From Ipomoea triloba (taxonomy: Eukaryota > Streptophyta > Magnoliopsida > Solanales > Convolvulaceae), in contig NC_044923.1 of the NCBI RefSeq assembly GCF_003576645.1, forward strand, positions 4,036,481 to 4,100,480: 64,000 nucleotides of DNA. The letters run 5' to 3'. The notes beneath the pieces are model-generated. The model saw only the letters and a program-made list of their open reading frames with translations. It searched no databases and was not told the origin of the DNA. The stretch's first letter is position 1. Each line of letters opens with the position of its first letter. The position numbers were made by a program, and so were the translations under genes. Below, one piece after another: positions 46,208-58,646 of the stretch.

Positions 46208-46454
46208 CTCCCTCCGTCTCATCTCATTTTATGTGTCTGGTTTAGGTAATGAAGCTTGACTGGAGTTATTTTTAATCTAATTTTTCATAATATTAAGTTT
46301 AGTATTATTATACAAAATTTATATATTTAAAAATTACATTAAAAGTACTATTAAACACAAAATTTAATTTAAAAATAAGTAAAAAATACCAAAGAAAATT
46401 AACAAAGAAGAAAGAGTTTGTTTGACAAATGAATAGTAAGTGGGACAGAGGGAG
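46208..46454. mobile_element. Stowaway MITE
   Basis: Inverted ends CTCCCTCCGTCTCAT / GGGACAGAGGGAG, flanked by TA on both sides (46206-46207, 46455-46456); 247 bp. A truncated copy of its right end and flank lies at about 46540-46615. Confidence 0.9.
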
Positions 46455-46619
46455 TAAAAACTAATTAGGTTAGCGGGTTAGTTGTCTTAACTGATTGTAG
46501 AAAGATGTTTGGTAAATTAGTTGATAGCTTTTTTTTTTGAATAGTAAGTAGGACAGAGGGAGTAAAAACTAATTAGGTTAGCGGGTTTGATTAGTTGTTT
46601 TTACTGATTGTAGAAAGAT

Positions 46620-46762
46620 GTTGTCCATCATCTTGAGCTAGACTCCGCGTTGGGGAGATTGTAGGCAATTGGCCTGGAGATTTAAAGTTGCTGGCCAAGG
46701 ATTGAACCCTTGACCTTTGGTTAAGGATGAATGAGTCTCTTCCACTCAACCACCCCCTCCAG
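46620..46762 (-). mobile_element. tRNA-derived SINE
   Basis: On the minus strand an A-box-like GTGGTTGAGTGG and a B-box-like GGTTCAATCC are spaced about 40 bp apart, preceded by CCTGGAGGG. Confidence 0.65.
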
Positions 46763-47952
46763 GTTTTTGTAGTTGATAGCTGATTACATGCAAAATGATT
46801 TTATCAAAAAGTTAATTTAAAAGGTTGCTTTTAGAAGCTTTAATTTTTTTTGAATTTTAGCGTTTTGGAGCAATAAATTATTACAAAAAACTAATAAATC
46901 AAACACTCATATTGACTGTTTAACCAAATCAAACGGCTAATAATAGTCAAATAAATCAAAATTGGCTGATAAGATTCATTTTTCCTTATCTTCTCTAGTT
47001 TGTTTTATCTCTTTCATTCCTTCACAAGATAAATTAAATATTTTTTAGTCTACTTTTTATGAATCATTTAATTAATGTAATATACAAGTGTATATTATAT
47101 TTTATTTATTCGAATTAATTTAGAAAAACTTAAAGGTTATCTAACTAAAAGAAATTAAAATTAAAAAGTATTTATGAATATAGTGTTATTTAAATTATTT
47201 TATCTCATTGATTATGTTTCATATTTTTTCATAAATATTTTCATATTTTCATCCCAACTAAAGTATTTTTTTTTTGGCTTCGACCTAATCTATCAAAAAA
47301 AAATCTATTGTAATTTATAATATATTTTGTATTTTAACCTCTTATTATGCATGTTTGATATTTTGTCATTGATACTTCTAAAGTCATAACTGCTCCACAC
47401 ATATAATTTTTGATCTGTCCCGTAACTCCAGCTAGTAATGTTTTAGAAAAAATCACAAAAACAATTACTAGTAAATAGAATAGAGAAGAATCACTTAAAA
47501 CAAATTTAGAAGGTAATCGTTGAATTCATTCGTCACTTCTCATCACGGGCAAAGATTGAGGTACATGCATGTTGTACTCCAACCCACAATACTTCATCAT
47601 GCATGCCTACCTCACCAACACAATAAAGATGAAACAAGTACAGAAAGATAATCATGCATATACCCAAAGAGGAAAAGAGGCCGGTAATAACATTTGAATC
47701 AATTGAAACAAGTTTGATCCATTTTTTTTTTAAATTAACGTTTCAAGTTTGAATCTTCTGCATAGAGTAAACAACAGGACAAACGTAACTGTCAGACTAT
47801 TAAATTAGTAATCACAGTGTTACAATTTTGATCAACTCCCAAGTCTCAACAGGCCTATATATTGACCTTCATTCTTAATCTGAACTTGACAGTTATATAG
47901 GCAATTTAAGCTGATTTACGAATAGACTGTTCTGGCCCGTGGGTAGTGGAGC
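46763..47952. other. AT-rich intergenic DNA
   Basis: No gene or clear element seen. Confidence 0.5.
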
Positions 47953-48207
47953 TCACCGGTTGTGAAGAGGGTTCAAAGCGTTTGGGACTCTCCTCTTGGT
48001 CGGATAGAAAACGTCGGACGAGTGGTTGTGCTGAGGATCTGTTTCAGGTGCAGGTTGCGTTTGTACCAAAGCTGGTGGCTTCTTTTCCGAGCCAGCAACC
48101 ACGACCGCCTGTGCAGAAATGGCCAACCAGTACATTATGACACTTAAAACCAGAAATTTTCTGTCATACATATTCAAACCAATTTTCATAGCTTTCTGGA
48201 TTCTCAT
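47953..48207 (-). CDS. CLE-type secreted signalling peptide precursor with altered core
   Basis: An 84-codon frame on the minus strand ending in TGA at 47953. The N-terminal half has a signal-like hydrophobic stretch (KFLVLSVIMYWLAISAQA, about residues 17-34); cleavage after SAQA is likely. A variable, Pro/Gln/Ser-rich middle follows, and the protein ends TKRRVPNALNPLHNR-stop. That is the position and shape of the CLE ligand (consensus R-x-V-P-x-G-P-x-P-x-H-N), closest to CLE25/CLE26-type ends. CLE peptides are processed 12-13-mers sensed by LRR receptor kinases in meristem, vascular and root control. Here the usual Gly6-Pro7 pair is Ala-Leu, so the hydroxyproline-7 site is lost. An internal ATG (residue 13) is an alternative start. 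No intron, as is common in the family. Confidence 0.75.
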   Translation of the reverse strand: MRIQKAMKIGLNMYDRKFLVLSVIMYWLAISAQAVVVAGSEKKPPALVQTQPAPETDPQHNHSSDVFYPTKRRVPNALNPLHNR

Positions 48208-48301
48208 TTTGGTGCTGCGTTTTGGAACCCTCGAAAGTCGAACCAGAAGGGAAAGAGAATTATCGCTTCTCTTTGGAGTAGGGAAAGGGGCTGGGGAGAA
48301 T

Positions 48302-48690
48302 GTGAAATGGGTTTCTTGACTGGCCGGTCTAGGGGGGTGTGAGGTAGAAGAATGGAAGGTAAGATGAAAAAGTATATATTATACTTTGTACTATACAATA
48401 TTGGCAATGAAATTTTTTGGTTTTTTTTTTTTTAATGTCATATCAAACAATGATTTTTTTTTTTTTTGAGAAATACATTAAAAAGATTATGTGTTTTTTT
48501 TTTTTTTTGAAATTTTGTTCTAAGGGGTGGAGAGAAGTTTAAACTTTGTGATTATTAACTTGGTTGAAATGCAATTTAATGAACTTATAATACACTAAAA
48601 ATTGTAAAACTGCTTGCAAAACTCGCCAATCCATGTGTGGAGGTTTTAATTTCTTTGGCTCGTGAAAGGCCTACCAAAATTATAGCTGGT
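48302..48690. repeat. Segment duplicated at about 50993-51413
   Basis: TGTGAAATGGGTTTCTTGAC to CAATATTGGCAATGAA recurs at 50993-51106, and the following part (GTTTAAACTTTG..., GTGAAAGGCCTACCAA) at about 51260-51413. It lies directly upstream of the CLE gene, so the other copy is an orphan upstream region without the gene. Confidence 0.8.
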
Positions 48691-48933
48691 CCGAAACGAC
48701 GTCGTTTCGATGTTAGTGGACGTGGATGCGAATGACTTCATGGAATTTATTGTCTATAATACACATAATGATTTGAGTGAATACACAGAATATTGGCACA
48801 ACTACACAGAAATCATCCTCCTAACATTCCGATACACAAAACACGTCACAACCTATGTTTAAGTACCCCTAACATGAATAAACAGAGTTGAGTTGTCCGG
48901 CCATGCAAACAACAACAACAAGAATTCTATCCT

Positions 48934-49567
48934 TTAAAGTTGGACAAGAAATTGGTGGCAATTTTTGCGCAAAGTGCACACTACATCCACTGCTCAGCCC
49001 TTTGCAAAGCTTCTCGAGAGAGACGAGCAGCAAACATTTTGTCCTCACCAATATTTTCCCACTCAAAACACTGAACAAATGCCCCCAAAGCCAACGAGAC
49101 AGTCATTAATCCCATATTATTCCCAGGACAAGCTCTTCTCCCCATCCCAAATGGAACAAACTTATAGTTCAACCCCAATTCTCCGTCCCCTATCACGGCC
49201 TCGAATCTCTCTGACTTGAACTCTCTCGGCTCTCCCCACACCTTGGGATCACGATGCATAGCCCAAGTATATATTCACCACTAGTATTGTGTGTTTAGGA
49301 ACATCGAAACCCGCGACTACACAGTCTTGTAATGAATAATGGGGTATCAAAAGTGAAACCGGGAGGGTATAGCCTTAAGGTTTCATTAACAATGCATCTT
49401 AGGTAGGGGAGTTTTGAGAGATGAGACGCGTTTAACAAACATTCATGTCCTACGTTGTTGTCAATCTCATTTCTTAACTTGCCTAACACCTCCGGGTGAG
49501 ATAAAAGAAGCGGCATTGCCCATTTCATGGTTGCTAATGATGTCTCTGTTCCTGCCACAAACATAGT
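48934..49567 (-). pseudogene. CYP81 last-exon pseudogene
   Basis: A copy of exon 2 of the gene at 21592-23966, with its downstream flank (48887 onward) and its intron (49568 to about 50400). Early part: [20 protein letters not shown] and ETLRLYPP. An extra base then shifts the frame (CCCGGGTTTCA region near 49365), a 4-bp insertion near 49270 shifts it again, and a deletion near 48993 removes the proper C-terminus. The heme loop [10 protein letters not shown] is still legible. The exon for the N-terminal 300 residues is absent. Confidence 0.9.
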
Positions 49568-50689
49568 CTGCACAAATTTGTTCTACTTCCATTAGTCCAA
49601 AGATTTATTTTTCCCAAAATTTTATAATCTTAACGCATATTGTTTAGAATGTGCATGGAGATCGATTGTTGCGTACGCTACTGTATATATAGTTTCTCCA
49701 TATCTACAAATTAGAGTTAATTCTAAATTTAGTACTATAACTTAGCTTATTTTCAATTTTAGTCAATAATTTTTAAAACTATTAAATTTAGGCTTTTAGT
49801 ATTGAATCATTTTCAATTGTAATCAACTTGTGTGACTGGTTAACGTTGAGAGTGAAATTAGGACGGTTAGAATAAGGAAATTCAGACTTTGTTGTTCGCG
49901 TGTGAGAAACAATTAGCATAATCTAACGGCCATAACTTTCTAATTTCACTCTCAATGTTAATGATTTACACAGGAAAAACTAATAGGGAATTACAATTGA
50001 AAATGATTTGATACTTAAAGCACTAAATTGGTAATTTTAAAATGAGTTAATTACTGAAATGGTCCCTTGACTATAGCGAAATTACTAATTTAGTCATGAC
50101 TATTTTTTGACAAATTAAGTTTATCAACTTTAAAAATCTTAACCAATGTGGTCCTCCGTTTGTTTTGCCGTTAGACCTCCGTTAATTTTGGACCAAATTG
50201 GTAACTTATCTATAGTCAATGGATCATTTCAGTAATTAACTTTTCGGAAAAATGGTGAATGTGATGACTGAAATGGTCTCTTGACCATAGCAAAATTACA
50301 AATTTAATCCCGAGTTAACGAATATTTAACGGCAAAACAAACAGATGACCAAATTAATTAAAAAAATTTAAAGCTGAGGGATTTAATTGGTCCAAAAATA
50401 TAGTCAATAACCAAATCGATAAGGGCATTATTAAAGTTGAGGGATTATTATTACTATTACTACTACTATTACTACTACTTCTATTACTACAACATCTACC
50501 ACAACATAAGGGCATTTTAGTCATTTTGTCACTTCTTACCTTCCAATTCCCTGTACTCCTATTTCTGCATACCAAACACTGTAATTTCAATTCCTACATT
50601 ATTCATTGAATTGCAATTCCACCGACAATTATTTTCCACCCTAATTTCCTCCTCCCAACCAAACGCCATGTTAGGGATTTCATGCATCT
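49568..50689. other. CYP81 intron remnant and intergenic DNA
   Basis: Homologous to the intron 22219-23020 up to about 50400, then a short (ATT/ACT)n array at about 50443-50490 and unassigned sequence. Confidence 0.65.
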
Positions 50690-50990
50690 ATTTGTTTAAT
50701 GTAACAAAACTAATTAGACTAAATATGTTCTTTTTGCAAACTAGCACTAGTAACCCAATTACACATGAAACACTACCAACAAAAAAGAAGCGGATACACA
50801 ATGAAGACGAAGACAATAAGTATTTAGATAATTGTTTTTTATAAAAGAGCAAATTAAAATGTAATCTTAATATCAACTATAATGAGCTTCTCATATATAA
50901 TCTTGTATTGATATACTTTAAGTTATTCCGTGCTTATTTAAATACAACTTTAAATTATTCTGTGCTTATTTAAATACAAACATTAAGTAG
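50690..50990 (+). mobile_element. Helitron 3'-region fragment
   Basis: Homologous to 26500-26800, but cut before the terminal hairpin and joined directly to the duplicated CLE-upstream segment at 50993. Confidence 0.6.
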
Positions 50991-51730
50991 TATGTGAAAT
51001 GGGTTTCTTGACTGGCCGGTCTAGGGGGGTGTGAGGTAGAAGAATGGAAGGTAAGATGAAAAAGTAGTATATATTATACTTTGTACTATACAATATTGAC
51101 AATGAATTCCCATGTTACTCCTTCCCTCTATTATTATTATTAATTTTTTTTTAAATTACAATTTTTGTTTTTATTTGACAAATTTGCAACGGATTGGAAT
51201 TTCTACTGAGGAGTCGTCAAAATAAAAAATAAGAATGAACCAACTCCCTTGGAGAGTGAAAGTTTAAACTTTGAGATTATTAAATCGATTATTTAACTAG
51301 CTTGCAAAATTTTTAAAATAAATTTTAAAGCCAGCTTGTAAGACTCGCCAATTTATATGTGGTAGTTTTAATTTCTTTGGTCCGTGAAAGGCCTACCAAT
51401 ATTATAGCTCGTCATGGGGCGTCCAGACGAGTATACCCCATTGACACCCTTAGAATGAACATCACATTACAAGAAAAGTCAATTTTACTAATGAACTGTT
51501 GCAAGTAAAATATCAAAATTTATATATAAGTATTTAAGTTGTAACTATTTAAACGAGTGCTAAATTTATTGGTATTTTATTATTTTTTATATGAATATAT
51601 AATCGGTCAGCTTTATTACGCAATAGCAAAACTTTCTCAATCTATTGAAATACCTCGAACCCACCCATATTTTCACATGGGGTGCAACCAGATGCCACTA
51701 TACCACAATGTCATTGCCAAAATACTAACA

Positions 51731-53308
51731 CTAGTTTTATACGCGCATTGCGCGAATGAGTTAATGCCCAATGTTTATATTTAAATAAATATTTGAAAGT
51801 ATATCAATGCAAGATTATATAGGAGAAGTTTATACATGGGTAATTGAATGTCGAATTTTTTTTATTTAAATATCTAACTCAAAGTATATGAATCAAAGAT
51901 AATATAGAAAATTCATTATAATTATTACTAAAATAAATGTTTGCAATCTTGTAAAATCGATAGTCTAAATATTTGGTCTAAAAATGATAGTCTAAATAAA
52001 TACTACTTTTAATTTGAATTTTTCTAAGTGTTCTTAATTCTCTTTTGAGTAACATTGTCATTGTCTTCATCTTTAGTATTTGTTCTCTTCCTTTTTGTTG
52101 GTAGTGTGTTATTTGCAATTCGGATATTGTTGGTAGCATAGATGACAACGTCATGCAATGAGATTATGATATAGGAGCTATGAACTTTCCTTTAGGTGTT
52201 CTGTTTGGGGTTCATTTGGTTCAACCATTATTGTTGAATGAGTTATTGTGGATAAAGAAATCTCTAGTTTAAGAAAAAAGATTAAATTAATTAATAAAAA
52301 TTTGAAAATTTAAAATATTATGTATTCCAAAGATATTAAAAGGTAGTTTCTCGCTTCAATTTGATGGGTAATGGGTTATTTGAGTACTTTCATTGTCAAC
52401 AAATCCCCCAAGTAGTTAATATGATTGGTTTCAAACTATTCTTTTTTATTTTTTTCATGGTATTAAAGAAATACATATGTATCATTTTTTGGTGTAACTA
52501 CTAATTTATTTAATTCAATAAGAGTAAAATATAGTGATTCCGCTTCAATTTATTGGGTTATTATTTGAGTACTCTATTTGTCAACCAATCACCAAGTAGT
52601 TAATATAATTAGTTTCAAATTAGTATTCAAAAAATTAGCTTCAAATTATTTTAATTTTTTTTCATAGTATTAATAAAATACTTGGTAAATAAATATATAA
52701 CATTATTTTGTACTATAACTTTGATATTTAATTACAAGATATTATAAAAATAAGACAATGGACAATGTAATGAATATCAATTGTTAAATTTGAATGTAAT
52801 AATCTTTGCATGAGAGAAAATAAAGACAATATAACTAATGAAAATATTTCTCTTATTTAATTTAATTTTTTGATAATGAATAATTTTTTCAAATAAAGAT
52901 ATTGTAGACACATAATTATAAATTAAAGAAATACATATGTATAATTTTTTGTTGTAGCTACTAATTTATTTAATTTAATAAGAGTAAAATAGACTGAGAA
53001 ACTTAATTATGTCAAATGTGATTGAGATGAGGTTCGAACCTAAGACATTTCTTATAGAAATTAATAGGTAAGTTAAAAGTTAACGGAATATTAACGGAGA
53101 AGAGAATATTTAACGGAAAACTTAACGGATAATCATAAAAGTAAGGTTAAATTAAGTAATCTCTATTAATAATATTAATCTGAATTATCTTAACCATCTA
53201 TTTGATTAAATAATTCATCTGAACCATCAATTTAATTAAATAATTTAACCGTAATTTTTTCTACCCATTTTAAGCCTAACTCTCTTTGACTATTATTAGC
53301 ATAGTAGA
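51731..53308 (-). mobile_element. Non-autonomous Helitron, copy B
   Basis: Inverse orientation to copy A (2490-4077) and alignable along its length. Minus-strand 5' end TCTACTATGCTAATAATAG at 53308; 3' hairpin CGCGC-AAT-GCGCG, then TATAAAACTAG at 51731. Flanked by A and T. Carries no coding frame of note. Confidence 0.85.
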
Positions 53309-53545
53309 TATTTACTTACGGATGCATCGGATAAATCCTTAATTGTGTCATCTAAGGCTACTTTAGTCATTTCATCTCCTCCCTCCAAATCTGTCGATGG
53401 CGATGAAGCTCCGTACCGATGCGATATTTATTTATGTGTAGCGCTTCGTTCCTCTTCTCTCTTCCAAAATCTCTCCGGTTTCTAGCTGCTCGCATACACC
53501 TTATCGGCCATATACATTCGCCGTCGCCGGTGGCGATTCGCGAGG

Positions 53546-56500
53546 ATGCTCTCCATAACGTCGGAGGACCTGAACTACCTCATTTTCCGCTACCTTCACG
53601 AATCCGGTAATTCTCGCTCGTTCTAATTTTAGCTACTTAGGGTTCAGTTTAAGAAACGGTATGCATTTCCATGTTGTGGAACGAAGAATAGCAGGTGGAA
53701 ATGGAAAAAAAGATTGCTGCTTTAGCTAATTAGGGTTTCTTTTGAAAACATTCATTTCGTTGTTTTGAGTTCCTGGTTTGGTAATCCCTGTATCTTGCTC
53801 AAATTGAACTTGTTTCGGTATTCTTCCATGTCCAATAACTTGGTATTTTTGAACTTTGATTTTGTTTTCACTGGTAAAAAGAGTTGAATGTGTGGGGGAG
53901 TTTGTGTATATGTTTTAGTGGGTTTAACTTTGAGGAAGCTGGGATTTTTGCTTCTGGTTATGGAATTGAAATATGTTCTGAGTAGGATTTGAAGATGAAT
54001 TGATGCAACTTTGTTAAGATATGGCCTCTAGCTAACCAGCCTGTATTTAAAAAATCAGATTGAGTTCTGAAATACTCCTGTATTTCATACAGTATAATTG
54101 ATGACATGCATGGAGTAATAAAGAAGGATGATGTTTGAATTAGCTTGAAACAATCAAAATCGATTTTATGGTGCATTTTCCTTACTAGAACTTGAACCAC
54201 CGTTGTTAGCAAATACCTAACATGAAAAATAAAAATATGAAGTGATTACAGTTATTCCACAAAAGGGGTATCCTCCAAAAGTTCAGAGAAATCAACTTGT
54301 ATTTAGAATCTTCTGCTTTGAATTATTCTCACTCTATATTCCACTGCTTGGTTTGCTAATTGTTCTCAAATAATCTCTTTTTCAGGTTTTACTCATACTG
54401 CTTTTGCCCTAGGATATGAGGCAGGGATACATAAAAGCACTATAGATGGAAATTTGGTTCCTCCTGGTGCTCTTGTTAAATTTGTGCAAAAAGGAATTCA
54501 GTACCTTGAATTGGAAGCAAATTTGAATAATGTATGCTTAACTTTTTCCTTGTTTGAAATTTTTTTTCTTGTCCCTATGGAAACTCTTTGGTGACTGATA
54601 ATGACTATATCCAGGATGATGCAGACCTGGATGAAGATTTTCAGTTTCTACAACCTTTGGACCTGATTACCAAGGATGTAAATGAACTTCAAAAGATCAT
54701 TAAAGAGAAAAAGGAAAATCTCCATAAGGGTAAATCCCGCGGCAAGGATAAAGGTAATAGTGAAAATGACCATCATGAACGAGAACCTGTGAGAGAAAGG
54801 GAGAAGGAAAAGAAGCAAAGGGATAAAGATCGAGAACGTGATAGAGAGAAGATGGAGAAGGAGAAGGAGAAGGAGAAAGAGAAAGAGAAGGAGAAGGAAA
54901 AGGAGAAGGGCAAAGACAAAGAAAAACCTCACGAGGATCTTATGATGGAAGCCAAACAAAACAATGATAAAATTAGTATCAGACATGAAGAGAATGAAAC
55001 TGCTGGAGGTAACATATGATTCTGTCTCCCTATGCACACACTTCATGCAAAACACCCTAGACTAAGCGCATTTATCATTGTTTATTTTTTTTTTTCTTTT
55101 TTCTTTTTTTTTTTGGTTTTTTTTGTTTTCCATATTGTTGATGCTATTATCTTTGATTTGATTTCCCTCACTTTATTTGTTGACATTCAAAATAGAGCCA
55201 GAACCCATGGAGATTTGCACAAGCTTGACATCCTTATCCTGTGAAATCCCAAGTTCTGATATCATGGTTTTAGAAGGGCACACATCTGAGGTTTAATTGC
55301 ATACCATGATTCTTTTTTGGGAGATAATGTTTATGTAATCATTAATCAAGCTATTCTTGATTAATGTGGCAGGTATTTGCATGTGCTTGGAGTCCAACAG
55401 GTTCACTTCTTGCATCTGGGTGGGTATATGGCCTTGAATTTTCACTGCTTTTCTCAGGAATAATAACCATTTATGCATTATTTTGTGGTTTAGATTTATT
55501 ATCCTATTTATGTCTAGCTAATCATATCACTTTTACTAATGGCCACTATGTCTTGGGTGGGAGGCTAGTAAGGATATTGATCAATTCCACCTCAATTGTA
55601 TTAGTTTTGTTGGGTTTGGCTATCTTTCTGGGCTGAAAACAGTATTATGTTACTGTAATACTAGGTTCACTTGAAAGGGTGATAATCCTTTTTTCCTTTC
55701 ATATTAAAGGGTTTTTTTTGTTTTTCCTTTATTGTTGATATGTATTACAGGGAAATTATAGTAGAGAACAATTATCTGCTATCCCCCTAATTTATGTCAA
55801 ATGTAAAAACACTCTTGGAGTTGGGAACTTTCTAAACACCCCATGTCTTTAGTAATTTAGGTGATGTATAATATTTCCATTTCATTTCTGAGATTTAAGA
55901 TGGCTGTAATAAGAGTCTGCTGTACTTATCTCATTGGTTGGGACCAATAGCCCCATGTGTGAAATTTTCATTGCCTTTATTCTTCTTTCAAGCTTAATAT
56001 TACATATATACTCCTCTTTTTAGGTCTGGAGATTCAACAGCTCGAATTTGGACAATTGGAGATGGGCCATGCAGTTCTAAAATGCAGACTGAACCAGTAA
56101 ATGTTGTTTTGTTGAAGCATTTCAAAGGTCGAACTAATGAGAAAAGCAAGGATGTTACAACACTTGATTGGAATGTGAGGCTAACATTCTTTGTTGTGCC
56201 TCTTGTCTTTTACCAATGCTTTTATATGATGGGTCAGCTTGGGTTGCATGTATTGTCAACAAGACTTCTGCGTTTGTGAATTTTTTTTTTTTGGCCTGTT
56301 CTCTATGCAGGGCGATGGTACGTTACTGGCTACTGGTTCTTATGATGGTCAGGCAAGAATATGGAACCGGGATGGTAAGCTGTCTACTTCAATCTTAGTA
56401 ATGTGGAAATAGTAGACTATTTCTATGAAGAGAGTTATTATTAAGGAATTGCACTGAAAAAAGTAGTAGCAACTTCTTGACAAATCTCCACCTCTGCTTT

Positions 56501-58646
56501 TTACACTTTAGGTGTTGATTTAACTGCCTGGAAAGCCTTTTCTTCATTGATTAGACATTTGATTGATCCCCCTTTCCTCTCCATCTACTTTGTTCTCTGA
56601 TTGACAAAAGGGGGGTTCATTTAAGGACTGACTTAAAAAAGCATTTTGTTTTTTTTGCTTTTTGTTGTTTGTTTGTTTTATTTTTGACAATTATGATCAG
56701 CTATGATGATACTGAAGCTGTCTCTTTGTCTAGGGGAGTTGATAAGTACATTGAATAAGCATAAAGGGCCAATCTTCTCTTTGAAATGGAACAAAAAAGG
56801 TGACTATCTTCTAAGTGGTAGTGTGGATAAAACTGCTATTGTGTGGGACATAAAGGCAGGCGAATGGAAGCAACAATTCGAATTTCACTCAGGTTGTTCA
56901 ATGACATTTTCTGTGATTCTCTTTTACCTTTATCTTACTTTAAACAGGTAACGTTGTATTATATGAGGGCTTTGAAGCAGCTATAAAGTATAAACATAAT
57001 TTCTACCACAGCCCCCACACTTGACGTTGATTGGCGAAACAATACCTCATTTGCAACCTGCTCCACTGACAACATGATATATGTCTGCAAAGTTGGGGAT
57101 AACAGACCAGTGAAATCTTTCTCTGGGCATCAGGTTCATTTTGACAGTTACCTTCTCTCTCTCTTTTTTTATTTTAATCTCCCCCCACCCCACCACCACC
57201 CAAAAAAAAAAGAAGAAAATCTTCTGAATAAAAGAATGTAGAAGACAAGAACTTTATAATGAATAATACAATGACTTCAAGAAATGCCAATATATAAATG
57301 ACATTTGAACTGCTTGTACCAATTTTTTTAAACTTCCTATATTACCATTGCCTAATAGGTACTCCGTATAATATAAGGCGTGTGCATATTTCTCTTGCTT
57401 AGTTCATGGACATCTAATTTTGATCTACATTCTCACTTTGAGCATCTTTGATATTTATCTTAGGGTGAGGTTAATGCTATCAAGTGGGATCCCTCAGGTT
57501 CCTTGTTGGCTTCATGTTCTGATGATTCCACAGCTAAGGTGGTTTTGCTATTTCCCCTTTCTGATTTATGAGGATTCTATCCATACAGTAAAAGAATTGA
57601 AATTCCTGCATCCTACTAGCCACTATATATCAGGAATACTCTAGCAACTCAAATTTGTTATGGTGCAGATATGGAGCTTGAAGCAGGATACATGTGTGCA
57701 GGATTTGAGGGAACACGCTAAGGTGTGGCGTGCACATGAGTTTCATTCACAGATTAACATCTATTTCCTCTTTTTCACTTATACAGTCATTAAAGTTTTG
57801 TAATGAATTGCTATTTTTCAGGAGATATACACAATTAGATGGAGTCCGACAGGACCAGGTACAAGCAACCCAAATCAGCAGTTGATGCTGGCAAGGTAAT
57901 TGATTTAATTTAATGATACAATGTTATCTCTCTAAGAGAAGTAGAGAGGTAACTATTATCATTTTGTTGATACTAATTGCATCACAACAGTTGTAATAAT
58001 GATCTATACCTTTTGTTTTGTAATAAGATCACTTAGCTTTCTAGTACTCTGATGCTACTATTCTAGTGTCCATAGAACCGTGAATACTTACATTTGTTAT
58101 TTTCTTTGAATTATACTTAGCGACTTCTTTTAACTTGAAAAATAATCTTCCAATGTTTTATAGAATTCTGTTTAAACTCATTATGTGATTTCTTGTATAG
58201 TGCCTCCTTTGACTCAACCATTAAGCTATGGGATGTTGAAGTAGGGCGAGTTATCCACAGCTTGAATGGCCACAGGTATCAGATGTATTTTTGGTTGCTT
58301 CAATTCTGGGAATGAAATGCTGGGGTGAAGTCCGACCTTTGAATGGGACTCGGAGAACTGATTTTATGAAACATCCCTTTGACATCTTTGTACTTACTAA
58401 CGCATTTCACTCTATTTGAAAACCAGGGATCCTGTTTATTCTGTTGCATTTAGCCCAGACGGTGAGTACTTAGCCAGTGGATCGTTAGACAAATGCCTGA
58501 TCATATGGTCGGTGAAGGAAGCCAAGATTGTGAAGACCTACAGCGGGAATGGTGGGATTTTCGAAGTTTGTTGGGACAAGGAAGGCAAGAAGGTTGCTGC
58601 TTGTTTCTCAAACAACGTGGTTTGTGTCTTGGACTTCCGTATGTAG
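53546..58646 (+). CDS. HOS15: HOS15-like LisH/WD40 protein (TBL1-type corepressor subunit), 14 exons
   Basis: Exons 53546-53606, 54386-54531, 54615-55008, 55196-55290, 55373-55419, 56024-56174, 56311-56374, 56734-56892, 57012-57133, 57464-57538, 57669-57722, 57822-57895, 58201-58275, 58427-58646; GT-AG throughout, 579 codons (578 aa). A LisH motif at the start ([19 protein letters not shown]), a Lys/Glu/Arg-rich low-complexity region (about 90-175, coded by GAGAAG repeats at about 54850-54915), then WD40 repeats from [15 protein letters not shown] to the C-terminus VCVLDFRM. In Arabidopsis HOS15 recruits histone deacetylases such as HDA9 and acts as a CUL4-DDB1 substrate receptor in cold and flowering control; a nuclear role here is by homology. 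The ATG at 53546 matches the Arabidopsis start. No damage seen. Confidence 0.95.

Noticed and set aside
46620..46762. Possible tRNA gene (A- and B-box-like words)
   Set aside because: No cloverleaf or anticodon arm can be formed; it fits a SINE head.
54648..55055. 135-codon antisense frame with poly-Leu/Phe
   Set aside because: Antisense of the Lys/Glu repeat in HOS15 exon 3.
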